DNA from: Salinirussus salinus
GTDB taxonomy: Archaea; Halobacteriota; Halobacteria; Halobacteriales; Haloarculaceae
Reading direction: 5' to 3'
Assembly (NCBI RefSeq): GCF_009831455.1
Contig: NZ_WOWO01000001.1
Span: forward strand, 124,001-188,000
Length of the DNA stretch: 64,000 bases
The position numbers were made by a program, and so were the translations under genes. This document shows, piece by piece, positions 16,948-25,177 of the stretch (position 1 is its first letter; the number at the start of each line of letters is the position of its first letter). The notes under the pieces are model-generated. The model made no database searches, was not told the origin of the DNA, and saw only the letters and a program-made list of their open reading frames with translations.

Positions 16948-17892
16948 TCACTCCGACAGCCGGCCGATGTCCGCGAGCACCGCCGTCGCCGTCTCCGGGC
17001 CGCCGGCTCCCCGACCGGAGATATCGAGCAGGCCGGCATGTTCGGTCTCGAGTTCGACGATGTTGCGGGTCCCCGTCACGGCCAGCGCGCCGTGTTCGGG
17101 GATCAGCCGGGGTCCGACCCGGATCGCCCCGTCCTGGACCTCGCCGATCAGCCGGATCGTCCGGCCGTCCTCGGCGGCGAGTTCGAGCGCGCTGCCCGGC
17201 AGGTCGCGGATCCCCTCGACGGCCGCGTCCGAGAGCGTGTACTCCCGGTCGTAGAGGACGTTCGCCAGGATCACACACTTGAGAGCGGCGTCGGTCCCCT
17301 CGACGTCGAAGGAGGGGTCGGCCTCCGCCACGCCCAGGTCCTGGGCCTCCGCGAGGACGTGCTCGTAGTCCAGTCCCTCGGCGGCCATCCGCGAGAGGAC
17401 GAAGTTGGCGGTCCCGTTGAGCACGCCCCGGGCGGCCTCGATGTGCTCGGCCCCGAAGTCGGCGATGGTCGAGAGGACGGGCATCGCGCCCCCCACCGTC
17501 GCCTCCAGGTACACCTCGCCGGCGCTTTCCCGTTCCAGTTCCCGGACCTCGCCGTAGCGCTCGGCGACGGGCCCCTTGTTCGCGAGTACGACGTGACGGT
17601 CCCGCTCCAGGGCCGTCTTCACGTTGCCGAAGCCGGGCTCGGCGTCGCCGAGCGTCGTCGGCGTCGCCTCCACGAGGACGTCATAGGCACCTGCCAGCGC
17701 GTCCGCGACGGAGGCAGTGCCGACGGTCCCCTCCGCGTCCTTGCGCTCCAGGGCGCCATCCACGTCGATCCCATCAGGGTCGACGACGGCGCCACCGGAG
17801 TCCGCGAGCGCGGTGACGGTGTGGCCGTACTCCCCGGCCAGCTCCGCGACCGAAGAGCCGACCGCCCCCGCACCGACGACTGCGAGTCTCAC
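16948..17892 (-). CDS. hom: Homoserine dehydrogenase
   Basis: This 314-residue enzyme would reduce aspartate semialdehyde to homoserine for threonine and methionine synthesis. A Rossmann motif is present at the N-terminus (VVGAGAVGSSVAELAGEYGH). The catalytic domain contains EATVGGAMPVLSTI and GTANFVLSRM, which are typical of the family. The protein is short and lacks its own regulatory ACT domain. Instead the preceding gene encodes a separate ACT protein that overlaps it by 4 bp (GTGA), which is the split archaeal arrangement. Confidence 0.92.
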   Translation of the reverse strand: MRLAVVGAGAVGSSVAELAGEYGHTVTALADSGGAVVDPDGIDVDGALERKDAEGTVGTASVADALAGAYDVLVEATPTTLGDAEPGFGNVKTALERDRHVVLANKGPVAERYGEVRELERESAGEVYLEATVGGAMPVLSTIADFGAEHIEAARGVLNGTANFVLSRMAAEGLDYEHVLAEAQDLGVAEADPSFDVEGTDAALKCVILANVLYDREYTLSDAAVEGIRDLPGSALELAAEDGRTIRLIGEVQDGAIRVGPRLIPEHGALAVTGTRNIVELETEHAGLLDISGRGAGGPETATAVLADIGRLSE

Positions 17893-18419
17893 GCGGTCTC
17901 ACCCGCCGTCAGCGGCTCGATGACCCGCAAGTCCTTGTCGTCGGCGACCGCACGGATCGTCTCCAGGGCCGACTCCGCCCCACCGGCGTTGGTCGATAGC
18001 CTGACCCGGGCGCTCGAGATCCCCTCGTCGCCCTCCGGCGCCGACAGCGAGAGGTCGTCGACGTTCGCGCCCGTCGCGCTCTGGATCCGCTCTAGGGTGT
18101 TCGAGAGGTCGGTGTTGACGAGGTGGCCGACGAGCACGACCGTCAGCTCCTCGGTGTACTGCTCGGCGCCCGCCTGGATGACGTTGATCCCCTCATCGCG
18201 GAGCGCGTCGACGATGCCGTCGAACTGCTCGGGGGTGGCCTCCATGTCCACCTCGACGGGGATGTGCCCGCGGGGCGTGACGTTGCCCCGCTCGTGGAAG
18301 ATCGACAGGAGGTTCCCGCCGTGCTCGGCGATGGGCGACAGCGCCCGGAGGAGTTCGCCGGGCCGGTCGACCAGCTCCAGCCGGACGGTGTAGGACCTGA
18401 CCTCCGTCGAGTCGCTCAT
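17889..18419 (-). CDS. ACT-domain protein, probable regulatory partner of homoserine dehydrogenase
   Basis: This 176-residue protein has an N-terminal ACT domain (YTVRLELVDRPGELLRALSP ... VEVDMEATPEQFDGIVDALR) and a second region (TVVLVGHLVNTDLSNTLERI) that could be another ligand-binding unit. ACT domains sense amino acids. Overlap with hom suggests that it provides feedback control in trans. The ATG at 18419 gives a clean N-terminus; the upstream 11 in-frame residues are not needed. A TATA-like TTCTTATACG lies about 50 bp upstream (18466-18475, minus strand). Confidence 0.85.
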   Translation of the reverse strand: MSDSTEVRSYTVRLELVDRPGELLRALSPIAEHGGNLLSIFHERGNVTPRGHIPVEVDMEATPEQFDGIVDALRDEGINVIQAGAEQYTEELTVVLVGHLVNTDLSNTLERIQSATGANVDDLSLSAPEGDEGISSARVRLSTNAGGAESALETIRAVADDKDLRVIEPLTAGETA

Positions 18420-18536
18420 CCGCTGGTCACCTCTCGGCGGCTCATTGGCCACCCTCGGGTGGCCTCGTATAAGAATCCCGCCGTTCGAGAGCGGGAGCCG
18501 GCCGGTCGCCCCCGGCCGGGGCGCCAGCTCCGGCGG

Positions 18537-18755
18537 TCAGGGAAGATACCGGTCGTAGACGTCGTCGATCATCTCGTTGTACCGGTCGCCGTCGGGGCTC
18601 CCCCAGGGGTTGCGCGAGAAGTAGAACGTCGCCGCGAGGAAGGCCCCGACGGAGATGGCCAGGTACGCCTGCATCACCGCGCTGAAGGCGAAGGTCGAGA
18701 CGCCGGCGATCAGCCCGCCCACGACCACGTCCGCGACCTGGTGAACGAGGGACAT
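18537..18755 (-). CDS. Small two-helix membrane protein
   Basis: This 72-residue protein has two hydrophobic segments (VADVVVGGLIAGVSTFAFSA; QAYLAISVGAFLAATFYF) and a charged C-terminal tail (YNEMIDDVYDRYL). The start MSLVHQV at 18755 is preferred over an upstream in-frame ATG. I do not recognise the family. It lies upstream of the ACT-hom pair on the same strand, separated by 117 bp. Confidence 0.65.
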   Translation of the reverse strand: MSLVHQVADVVVGGLIAGVSTFAFSAVMQAYLAISVGAFLAATFYFSRNPWGSPDGDRYNEMIDDVYDRYLP

Positions 18756-18832
18756 ACCGGGCCTACCCGCCGCTCGCACCTAAGTGCCGCGCTCGCTTCG
18801 CTCGCGGGCCAGGCCCTGGCGACCAGCGCGAC

Positions 18833-19207
18833 TCAGCGACCCACGTCGGTTTCGGTAGCGAGATAGACGCCGAGATACCCGCCGAGCGCGCTCAGTCCGA
18901 TGACCCAGACGAGCGCAAACACCACCCCGAACAGAAACACGACGACGAACCCACCGGGCACGCCCATACCACCCCCCATCATGGACCCCGTGAACAGGAA
19001 CCCGCCAAACACGAAAAACAACAGGAGAAACGGCAGGATCGCGATAGCGCCGGAGAGCGCACCGACGCGGACGCCGTCGGTACGGTCCCCCCGCTGGAGG
19101 TAGCCGGCGACCATCCCACCCAGAACCGGGGAGAAGCCGGTGAACGTCAGGACGACCGTCACGACTGCACCGATCACTGCGTTCACAACCGTGTCTCCCT
19201 CGCTCAT
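18833..19207 (-). CDS. DUF5518-type small membrane protein
   Basis: This 124-residue membrane protein carries the motif GFSPVLGGMVAGYLQRGDRT typical of the haloarchaeal DUF5518 family, followed by three more hydrophobic helices separated by Gly/Met-rich turns. Function of the family is unknown. It lies divergently next to the 55-residue membrane protein at 19383, with an unusual inverted repeat between them. Confidence 0.8.
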   Translation of the reverse strand: MSEGDTVVNAVIGAVVTVVLTFTGFSPVLGGMVAGYLQRGDRTDGVRVGALSGAIAILPFLLLFFVFGGFLFTGSMMGGGMGVPGGFVVVFLFGVVFALVWVIGLSALGGYLGVYLATETDVGR

Positions 19208-19327
19208 CTGTCCTGGCTCTCTCACAAGCCGGTATAATAATCCACGACCTACCCGGGTGACTCGGCCGGCGCCCCGCCGCTGCCGGGGTGGGTACGCGGT
19301 ACCGACGCGCTCGCAGCGGCCGCGAGT

Positions 19328-19362
19328 GCTTGTGTATAACTTCGACAATATTATACACAAGC
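19328..19362. promoter_or_regulatory. Perfect 12-bp inverted repeat, candidate operator
   Basis: GCTTGTGTATAA (19328-19339) and TTATACACAAGC (19351-19362) are perfect inverted copies separated by 11 bp. The right arm contains TTATA 32 bp upstream of the ATG at 19383, so the palindrome would overlap the core promoter. The 13-mer ATATTATACACAA, including most of this arm, recurs at 20625-20637 before a CPBP protease gene. Confidence 0.6.
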
Positions 19363-19382
19363 GTGGGCTACCGTGGGATACG

Positions 19383-19550
19383 ATGCTCCTCCAGATGTTC
19401 GGGGTCAATCCGCTCGGCGGCCTGGTGATAGCACTCGTGGTCCCCGTCGTGGCGATCGCCTTCGGGACGTACGTGGGCGTGCTCATGGCGCTACAGTCGT
19501 TTTTCGGCGAGTCGTCGTGGCAAGACGTCTCGACCTCCGACGCGGAGTGA
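19383..19550 (+). CDS. 55-residue membrane protein
   Basis: The protein has a single long hydrophobic helix (PLGGLVIALVVPVVAIAFGT YVGVLMALQSFF) and a short acidic tail (SSWQDVSTSDAE). It is small, but the AT-rich palindromic promoter directly upstream and the correct spacing support expression. I know of no family. It is convergent with the CPBP protease at 19672. Confidence 0.55.
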   Translation: MLLQMFGVNPLGGLVIALVVPVVAIAFGTYVGVLMALQSFFGESSWQDVSTSDAE

Positions 19551-19671
19551 GACGGTCTTCACCGTCCGATGCGGCGCAGTCGGTCGTACAGCCGTGGCTG
19601 GTCGCAGAGACGCGTCCGGGCCGGCCCCACCTATCTCGTCGACCACCGACGGTCACTCGGACGACAGTGCC

Positions 19672-20481
19672 CTACGTAGGGTGCGGTGCGAGGTCGCTCG
19701 GCCCGTAGGCCACCACCAGCAGCGAGGCGACCCCGAGAAGCGTCGCGACGAGGAGTCCCAGTCCCAGCGCGGAGGTCGCTCCTGCGACCCCGCCGACCGG
19801 GTAGTAGTTCAGGACGGCGTTCCCACCGGCGTGCAACAGGACCGCCGGGACGACACTCCCTCCCACGGCGTTCGTCAGCCACGTCAGTACGACCGACATC
19901 GCCAGTATCTGGGAGAGATACAGCACCAGGGACATCTGGCTCTGGACGGTCCCCGGCAGGACGAACAGCGGGAGGTGCCAGCCCGCCCAGACGACCCCGA
20001 CCACGAGCGCGGCGACGAGAGCGCTGTACCGCCGCTGGAGCTGTGGCAGGAGATACCCCCGCCAGCCCGGCTCCTCGAGACCGCCACCGAACAGGAGGAT
20101 AAACCCCAGAAAGAGCGGATATTCGTAGGACCCGGGGAGGGCTTCGAGCGTCAACCCTCCGTCGAAGACGACGGTGTGGACCGCTCCGGCCACGAGAATA
20201 ACGGCGACCGGCAGGGCCAGAGCAGCGGCGTAATATCGGACGGGGACCTGAATGCGGAAGATGGCCGCGAGCCACGACCGGACCTGCCGGCGTGAACGAT
20301 ACGTCAGCGCCACACCGACGAGGAACGGCCCCAGGCCGCCGAGCACGAAGAGGACAGTCCCGAGGGCTGACGGTCCGGCCGGGAGCATTCCCCACAGCCC
20401 CCAACTCGTCCACGAAACGGCGTACGTGAGACAGGTGTAGACCGCGAGCGAGCGCAGGGGGGATCCCCCGTCGCGACCCAT
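19672..20481 (-). CDS. CPBP (CAAX-like) intramembrane metalloprotease
   Basis: This 269-residue, about seven-helix membrane protein carries the three CPBP signature elements: EEPGWRG (EExxxR-type), VVWAGWHLP (catalytic His after a Trp-rich helix) and LLHAGGN. These residues coordinate the catalytic metal in the Rce1/Abi family. Substrates of haloarchaeal members are not known. The start MGRDGGSP at 20481 was chosen because residues before it belong to the divergent intergenic region. It is divergent from a closely similar paralogue at 20678. Confidence 0.88.
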   Translation of the reverse strand: MGRDGGSPLRSLAVYTCLTYAVSWTSWGLWGMLPAGPSALGTVLFVLGGLGPFLVGVALTYRSRRQVRSWLAAIFRIQVPVRYYAAALALPVAVILVAGAVHTVVFDGGLTLEALPGSYEYPLFLGFILLFGGGLEEPGWRGYLLPQLQRRYSALVAALVVGVVWAGWHLPLFVLPGTVQSQMSLVLYLSQILAMSVVLTWLTNAVGGSVVPAVLLHAGGNAVLNYYPVGGVAGATSALGLGLLVATLLGVASLLVVAYGPSDLAPHPT

Positions 20482-20624
20482 ACTCGCCGGTACGACGCAG
20501 CGTCTGTTCAATCTACCGACGAATAGGCGCGCTGGTCGTCGTATCTCCACCTCGTCCTCACGCCCGCTACGCACACGGTGAGGATCCGGAGCGCACGGTC
20601 GTCGCGGCGCGAAATAAGTAACAT

Positions 20625-20637
20625 ATATTATACACAA
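20625..20637 (+). promoter_or_regulatory. ATATTATACACAA box upstream of a CPBP protease
   Basis: This 13-mer is identical to 19348-19360 in front of the 55-residue membrane protein. It lies about 40-50 bp before the ATG at 20678 in an otherwise AT-rich island between two divergent protease genes. It contains a TATA-like core (TTATA). Unlike the first site, no second inverted arm is present. Confidence 0.45.
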
Positions 20638-20677
20638 TTCACCAACATTATCTCTCCGGATCCTGCATACCTCCCCT

Positions 20678-21550
20678 ATGGACGAAAGCCGCCTCTCCTG
20701 GGTCGACGCGCATCCGGTGGCGTCGTTCGCCATCGGTGCGTACGTCTACACGTGGGTGGTCTCATCCCCCGCCTTTTTTATGGAAGAGAGCTGGACCCCC
20801 TGGCTTCTCATCTATCTCGGCAGCTTTGGCCCGCCGATAAGTGCCGCTGTCGTCACCTGGCTGCAGGGTGAAAGCGTCCGCGCCTGGGCCCGTCAGATCG
20901 GCCGATGGCGCGTCGGTTGGCCCTGGTGGCTCGCCGCCTTCGGCGTTCCAGTCGCCATCGTCGTCGTCACGACCGGTCTCCTGGTGGTTATCGGGGGCCC
21001 GGTCGACCTGGCCCAGCTCTCGGCATCGCCTGTCCTGGTCGCTGTCATCTTCGTCTTCGGCCTCACGGTGAGCGGCGGTTTGAACGAGGAGCCGGGGTGG
21101 CGGGGGTTCGCCCAGCCGTATCTGAACGACCGGTACGGTGCGCTGACGGCGAGTCTGATCGTTGGAGTCGTCTGGGCGGGCTGGCACCTCCCGTACTTTT
21201 TCATCCCGATCACCCCCCACTCGAGCTTCACTCCGGTCAACCAGGCCGGCTGGTTTCTGGGGATCCTGCTCCTCTCGGTCATTCTGGCATGGGCCTACAA
21301 CAACACCGGCAGCGTGCTGGTCGTGATGGTTCTCCATGCGATGGTCAACACCGCTGATGTCCTGTTGCCACTCGCCCCGGACCAGCTTGTCAGAGACGGT
21401 TTCATCGTCGAAAGCGCCGTCGCGACGGTGACGGTGACCCAGCTGACAGTGCAGGCGGCCGTCGTCGTTGCCGTCGTCGCGTACTTCGGCCGCCGCTCGC
21501 TCGCACGCCGCGAGATACCGGGCAGTGCCTACGTCCGGGGCGGGGACTGA
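20678..21550 (+). CDS. CPBP (CAAX-like) intramembrane metalloprotease, second copy
   Basis: This 290-residue multi-pass membrane protein has NEEPGWRGFAQPYL, GVVWAGWHLPYFFIP and VLHAMVN, matching the three catalytic motifs of the CPBP family. It resembles the divergent paralogue closely around the active site (EEPGWRG and VGVVWAGWHLP are identical) but differs elsewhere, so the pair is an older duplication or two related acquisitions. Promoter signals are shared with the neighbouring 55-residue protein gene (see 20625). Confidence 0.88.
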   Translation: MDESRLSWVDAHPVASFAIGAYVYTWVVSSPAFFMEESWTPWLLIYLGSFGPPISAAVVTWLQGESVRAWARQIGRWRVGWPWWLAAFGVPVAIVVVTTGLLVVIGGPVDLAQLSASPVLVAVIFVFGLTVSGGLNEEPGWRGFAQPYLNDRYGALTASLIVGVVWAGWHLPYFFIPITPHSSFTPVNQAGWFLGILLLSVILAWAYNNTGSVLVVMVLHAMVNTADVLLPLAPDQLVRDGFIVESAVATVTVTQLTVQAAVVVAVVAYFGRRSLARREIPGSAYVRGGD

Positions 21551-21677
21551 CCGAGCCCCGGGTCCGGCTCGCGCGACCCGTTCGAGACCTGTCGAGTAAC
21601 CTCTCTGTATCCAGCACACCACCTCCGTCGGCGATCAAGAACGCACTGGGCCCGGCAGACACAGGGGTCGCGGTCCA

Positions 21678-21850
21678 GCATCCGCGCGCCGCAGGCGCGC
21701 GGTTCGCCGTCAGAGCGCAGCTCTGACGAGCCCTCGTTCGGTCCCCTCACGAGGACACCGCTCGCGCCCGGCGGGCGCGAGCGGCCTTTTTCGCCCACGT
21801 TTTTGCGCCGAGTGGTTCGCCTCCGGCGAACCCGAGGCGGAAAAAGGTGG
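21678..21850. repeat. Composite hairpin/T-tract intergenic element, copy 2
   Basis: It has the same modular order as the copies at 14854 and 63289: GCATCCGCGCG with a hairpin of 9-bp stem and GCA loop, a variable hairpin region (GTCAGAGC/GCTCTGAC; CCGCTCGCGCCC/GGGCGCGAGCGG), then CTTTTTCGCCCACGTTTTT, then a GTGGTTCGCC...GGCGAACC hairpin, then GAAAAAGGTGG. It starts 5 bp beyond the fusA stop on the minus strand. It fills most of the 305-bp gap between the CPBP gene and fusA, where no gene was found. Confidence 0.75.
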
Positions 21851-21855
21851 TGGGT

Positions 21856-24045
21856 CTAGAGGTAGTCGACGGTCTGGGGCAGCTCCAGCTTCATCCCCTT
21901 GCGCTCGCGGATCTCCATGATCGTCTCGCGCTGGAGGTTGTCGGCCATCACCTGGAAGCCGGCGTTCTCGGTGTTCCAGGAGGCCCGCCCCTCCGTCGCC
22001 GAGCGGATGTCACTGGAGAAGCCGATCATCTCTTCGACCGGAGCCACGCCTTCGACGACCATCAGGTCGCCCTCCTGGTACATGTCGTCGACGCGGCCCC
22101 TGCGTCCCTGGATCTCGCCGGAGGCCGCACCCATGTGCTCGTTGGGCACGTCGATGCGGACCTCCTGGATGGGCTCGAGCAGGCGGATCTCCGAGTCGAT
22201 GAGCGCGTTGTGCAGCGCCTCCCTGACCGCGGGAATGACCTGTGCGGGGCCGCGGTGGATGGCGTCCTCGTGCAGGCGGGCGTCGTGCAGGCGGATGAGC
22301 GCGCCCTCGACGGGCTCGGCCGCCAGCGGGCCGTCGTTCAGTGCCTCCTCGAAGCCCTCCAGCACCAGCTCCATCGTCTCGTTGAGGTGCTGGATCCCCT
22401 TCGTGTCGTCGATGATGATGTTGGCGCCGTGGACGTGCTCGACCTCCTGGGAGGTTTCCTTGTCCAGCCCGGCGTCCTGTAGGGCCTCCCGGCGCTCGAG
22501 TTCGGGCATGTCCATCGTCGCCTCGCCCAGCTTGAGCGCGTCAATGACCGACTGCTCGAGGGGCTCGACGGTCAGGTAGAAGCGGTTGTGCCGGTTCGGG
22601 GAGATCCCCTCGACCTCGCGGCTGGACCCCTGGGGAGCCTCACGGAAGACGACGATCGGTTCGCCGGTCGTGACCGGGATCCCCTGGTTGCGCTCGATGC
22701 GCTGGGTGATGACCTCGAGGTGGAGTTCGCCCTGTCCCGAGATGAGGTGCTCGCCGGTGTCCTCGTTGATCTCCACCTGGATGGTGGGGTCCTCCTTGGC
22801 GACCTGCTGGAGGGTCTCGATGAGCTTGGGCAGGTCGTCCATGTTCCGGGCCTCGACGCTTTTGGTGATGACGGGCTCGGAGAGGTGTTCGATGGACTCG
22901 AAGGGGGTCATCTCCACGCTGGAGACGGTGGAGCCCGCGATGGCGTCGTCAAGCCCCGTGACGGCGGCGACGTTCCCGGCGGGGACGCGGTCGACCTCCT
23001 CGCGTTCCCCGCCCATGAAGATGCCGACGCTCTGGAGGCGGTTGGTGCCGACGGTGCCGGAGACGTACAGCTCCTGGCCCTTCTCGAGGGTGCCCGAGAA
23101 GACCCGGCCGGTGGCGATCTCGCCGGCGTGGGGGTCCATCCCGATGTCGGTGACCATGAAGACGACCTCGCCGTCCTCGTCGACCAGCTCCATCTGCTCG
23201 GCGATCTCGGAGTCAGCGTCCCCGCGCCAGATCCGGGGGATCCGGCGGGGCTGGGCGTCCACGGGGTTGGGGAAGTGCTCACAGACCATGTCGAGCACGA
23301 CGTCGGCCAGCGGCGTCCGCTCGTGGAGTTCCTGGCGCTTGTCGGCCTGCTCGAGGTCGATGATGTCCCCGAAGTCCATCCCGGTGCGCTGCATGGAGGG
23401 CATGGAGACGCCCCACTTGTACAGCGCCGACCCGAAGCCGACGGTCCCCTCCTCGACGGAGACCGTCCAGTCCTCGTTGATATCCTCCATCTCCTCGGTC
23501 ATTCCCCGGATCAGCTCGTTGACGTCCCGGATGACGCCGGTGAGCCGCTCCTGCATCTCGGCGGGGCCCTCCTGGAGCTCCGAAATGAGGCGGTCGACCT
23601 TGTTGATGAACAGGGCGGGCTTGACCCCCTCACGCAGCGCCTGCCGCAGGACGGTCTCGGTCTGGGGCATCGCCCCCTCGACGGCGTCCACCACCACGAG
23701 CGCGCCGTCGACGGCGCGCATCGCCCGGGTGACGTCCCCGCCGAAGTCGACGTGACCCGGCGTGTCGATGAGGTTGATGAGGTGGTTGGTCTCCTCGTAC
23801 TCGTGGGTCATCGAGACGTTCGCGGCGTCGATCGTGATGCCCCGCTCCTGTTCGTCCTCCTCGGTGTCCATCGCGAGCTGCTCGCCCGCGGTGTCCTCGG
23901 AGATCATCCCCGCACCGGCCAGCAGGTTGTCGGTCAGGGTTGTCTTCCCGTGGTCGACGTGGGCGGCGATGGCGATGTTCCGGATGTTCTCCGGCCGGTC
24001 CATCAGCGCCTCACACTCCTGGACGATCTTCTTGCGTCGGCCCAT
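21856..24045 (-). CDS. fusA: Translation elongation factor EF-2
   Basis: This 729-residue GTPase drives ribosomal translocation. It has [28 protein letters not shown] and NKVDRL for GTP binding, and the C-terminal [17 protein letters not shown] region with the histidine that archaea convert to diphthamide. The start [11 protein letters not shown] at 24045 is the usual archaeal one; a further in-frame start upstream is not conserved. In most archaea fusA follows rpsG directly, but here about 8 kb of accessory genes separate them. Confidence 0.98.
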   Translation of the reverse strand: MGRRKKIVQECEALMDRPENIRNIAIAAHVDHGKTTLTDNLLAGAGMISEDTAGEQLAMDTEEDEQERGITIDAANVSMTHEYEETNHLINLIDTPGHVDFGGDVTRAMRAVDGALVVVDAVEGAMPQTETVLRQALREGVKPALFINKVDRLISELQEGPAEMQERLTGVIRDVNELIRGMTEEMEDINEDWTVSVEEGTVGFGSALYKWGVSMPSMQRTGMDFGDIIDLEQADKRQELHERTPLADVVLDMVCEHFPNPVDAQPRRIPRIWRGDADSEIAEQMELVDEDGEVVFMVTDIGMDPHAGEIATGRVFSGTLEKGQELYVSGTVGTNRLQSVGIFMGGEREEVDRVPAGNVAAVTGLDDAIAGSTVSSVEMTPFESIEHLSEPVITKSVEARNMDDLPKLIETLQQVAKEDPTIQVEINEDTGEHLISGQGELHLEVITQRIERNQGIPVTTGEPIVVFREAPQGSSREVEGISPNRHNRFYLTVEPLEQSVIDALKLGEATMDMPELERREALQDAGLDKETSQEVEHVHGANIIIDDTKGIQHLNETMELVLEGFEEALNDGPLAAEPVEGALIRLHDARLHEDAIHRGPAQVIPAVREALHNALIDSEIRLLEPIQEVRIDVPNEHMGAASGEIQGRRGRVDDMYQEGDLMVVEGVAPVEEMIGFSSDIRSATEGRASWNTENAGFQVMADNLQRETIMEIRERKGMKLELPQTVDYL

Positions 24046-24180
24046 TCTTACCCCGATTACCGGCAGGAGGGTCAAAAGGGTAGTGTTTCGACCGGCGGCT
24101 GTGTCCGCGTGACACGGCCGAGGGACCCGGCACGGCCGAACCCGGGGCCAAATCCGAACGAATTCTAGAGAGTGTTTGGC

Positions 24181-24240
24181 CCGACCCCGGAGACATCTTG
24201 CCCCGACTCCGAAGACATGTTGAAAAATTTACTTTCAACA
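24181..24240 (+). promoter_or_regulatory. Promoter with tandem repeats and an inverted repeat upstream of the spondin lipoprotein
   Basis: CCGACCCCGGAGACATCTTG (24181-24200) and CCGACTCCGAAGACATGTTG (24203-24222) agree at 17 of 20 positions with a 22-bp period. The second runs into a perfect 8-bp inverted repeat TGTTGAAA (24218-24225) / TTTCAACA (24233-24240). The AAAATTTA between the arms is a probable TATA box about 35 bp before the ATG at 24263. This fits an operator covering the core promoter. Confidence 0.6.
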
Positions 24241-24262
24241 GTCCTCCCTCGGTCCGGCCGTG

Positions 24263-25177
24263 ATGTCAGACGACACGACGCGGCGACGGTTCCTCGCGGT
24301 GGCGGGAAGCACGACTGCGCTCGCCCTGGCCGGCTGTGCCGGCGGGGGCGACGACGGGGACGGCGGGGACGGTGGCGGAACCGAGTCCATGGACGACGGG
24401 ATGACCGAAACCGATTCCATGGACGGTGGGATGACCGAGACGGACGAGGGGATGATGCGCGGGCCGACGACGGTGACCGTCCGGATCGAGAACGTCGCCC
24501 CGACGGACTTCTACGGCGCCGAGACGTCGACGGGCGGCGCGATATGGGTCACCCCGGGCGCGTACGCGGTCCACACCGGCGAGAATCCCATCTTCACCGA
24601 GGGGGAGGAAGCCTCGGTCGGGCTCGAAGCGCTGGCGGAGGCCGGCCCGCCGACCGGCTTCATGAACGAGCCGGGGCTGGTCGACGAACTCCAGGACATG
24701 GCGGGCTCGATGGGCGTCGACGCCGCGGGAGCCTACACGCCCGAGAACACGGTCGCGGACCCTAACGACCCGATGGGAGAGGTACCCGGCGCACCCCCGA
24801 TCGCCCCGGGTGGGGCCTTCGAGTTCGATGTCGAGGCCGAACCCGGCCAGCGGCTCTCCTTCGCTTCGATGTTCGTCCCCTCGAACGACCTCTTCTTCGC
24901 GCCCGGCGCGGAGGGGATCGAGCTGTGGCCCGAGGGCGGCGAGCCGGTGGCGGGTGACGTGACCGACAGCGTCGGGCTGTGGGACGCCGGCACCGAGCCC
25001 AACGGGCAGCCGGGCCGGGACCCCGACCAGGCGCCCGCCCAGGACAGCCCCGACCAGGGCGCCGACGAGGGCGGCGTCGTCCGGCCCGTCGACGGCGTCA
25101 TGGACGGCTACGACTACCCCGCGGTGAGTGACGCCATCCGGGTGACCCTGACGCCGGGCGGGTCGATGGACGGGTAG
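24263..25177 (+). CDS. Spondin-domain lipoprotein exported by Tat
   Basis: This 304-residue protein starts with a twin-arginine signal (TTRRRFLAVAGSTTALALAG) ending in a lipobox Cys, so it is probably lipid-anchored on the cell surface. A Met/Gly/Asp-rich linker with a repeated MDDGMTETDSMDGGMTETD pattern follows. The rest matches the Spondin_N type (TVRIENVAPTDFYG ... PGQRLSFASMFVPSNDLFFA ... LWDAGTEPNGQPG). The ATG is one codon after a GTG. Its stop abuts the start of the Mo oxidoreductase gene. Confidence 0.85.
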   Translation: MSDDTTRRRFLAVAGSTTALALAGCAGGGDDGDGGDGGGTESMDDGMTETDSMDGGMTETDEGMMRGPTTVTVRIENVAPTDFYGAETSTGGAIWVTPGAYAVHTGENPIFTEGEEASVGLEALAEAGPPTGFMNEPGLVDELQDMAGSMGVDAAGAYTPENTVADPNDPMGEVPGAPPIAPGGAFEFDVEAEPGQRLSFASMFVPSNDLFFAPGAEGIELWPEGGEPVAGDVTDSVGLWDAGTEPNGQPGRDPDQAPAQDSPDQGADEGGVVRPVDGVMDGYDYPAVSDAIRVTLTPGGSMDG

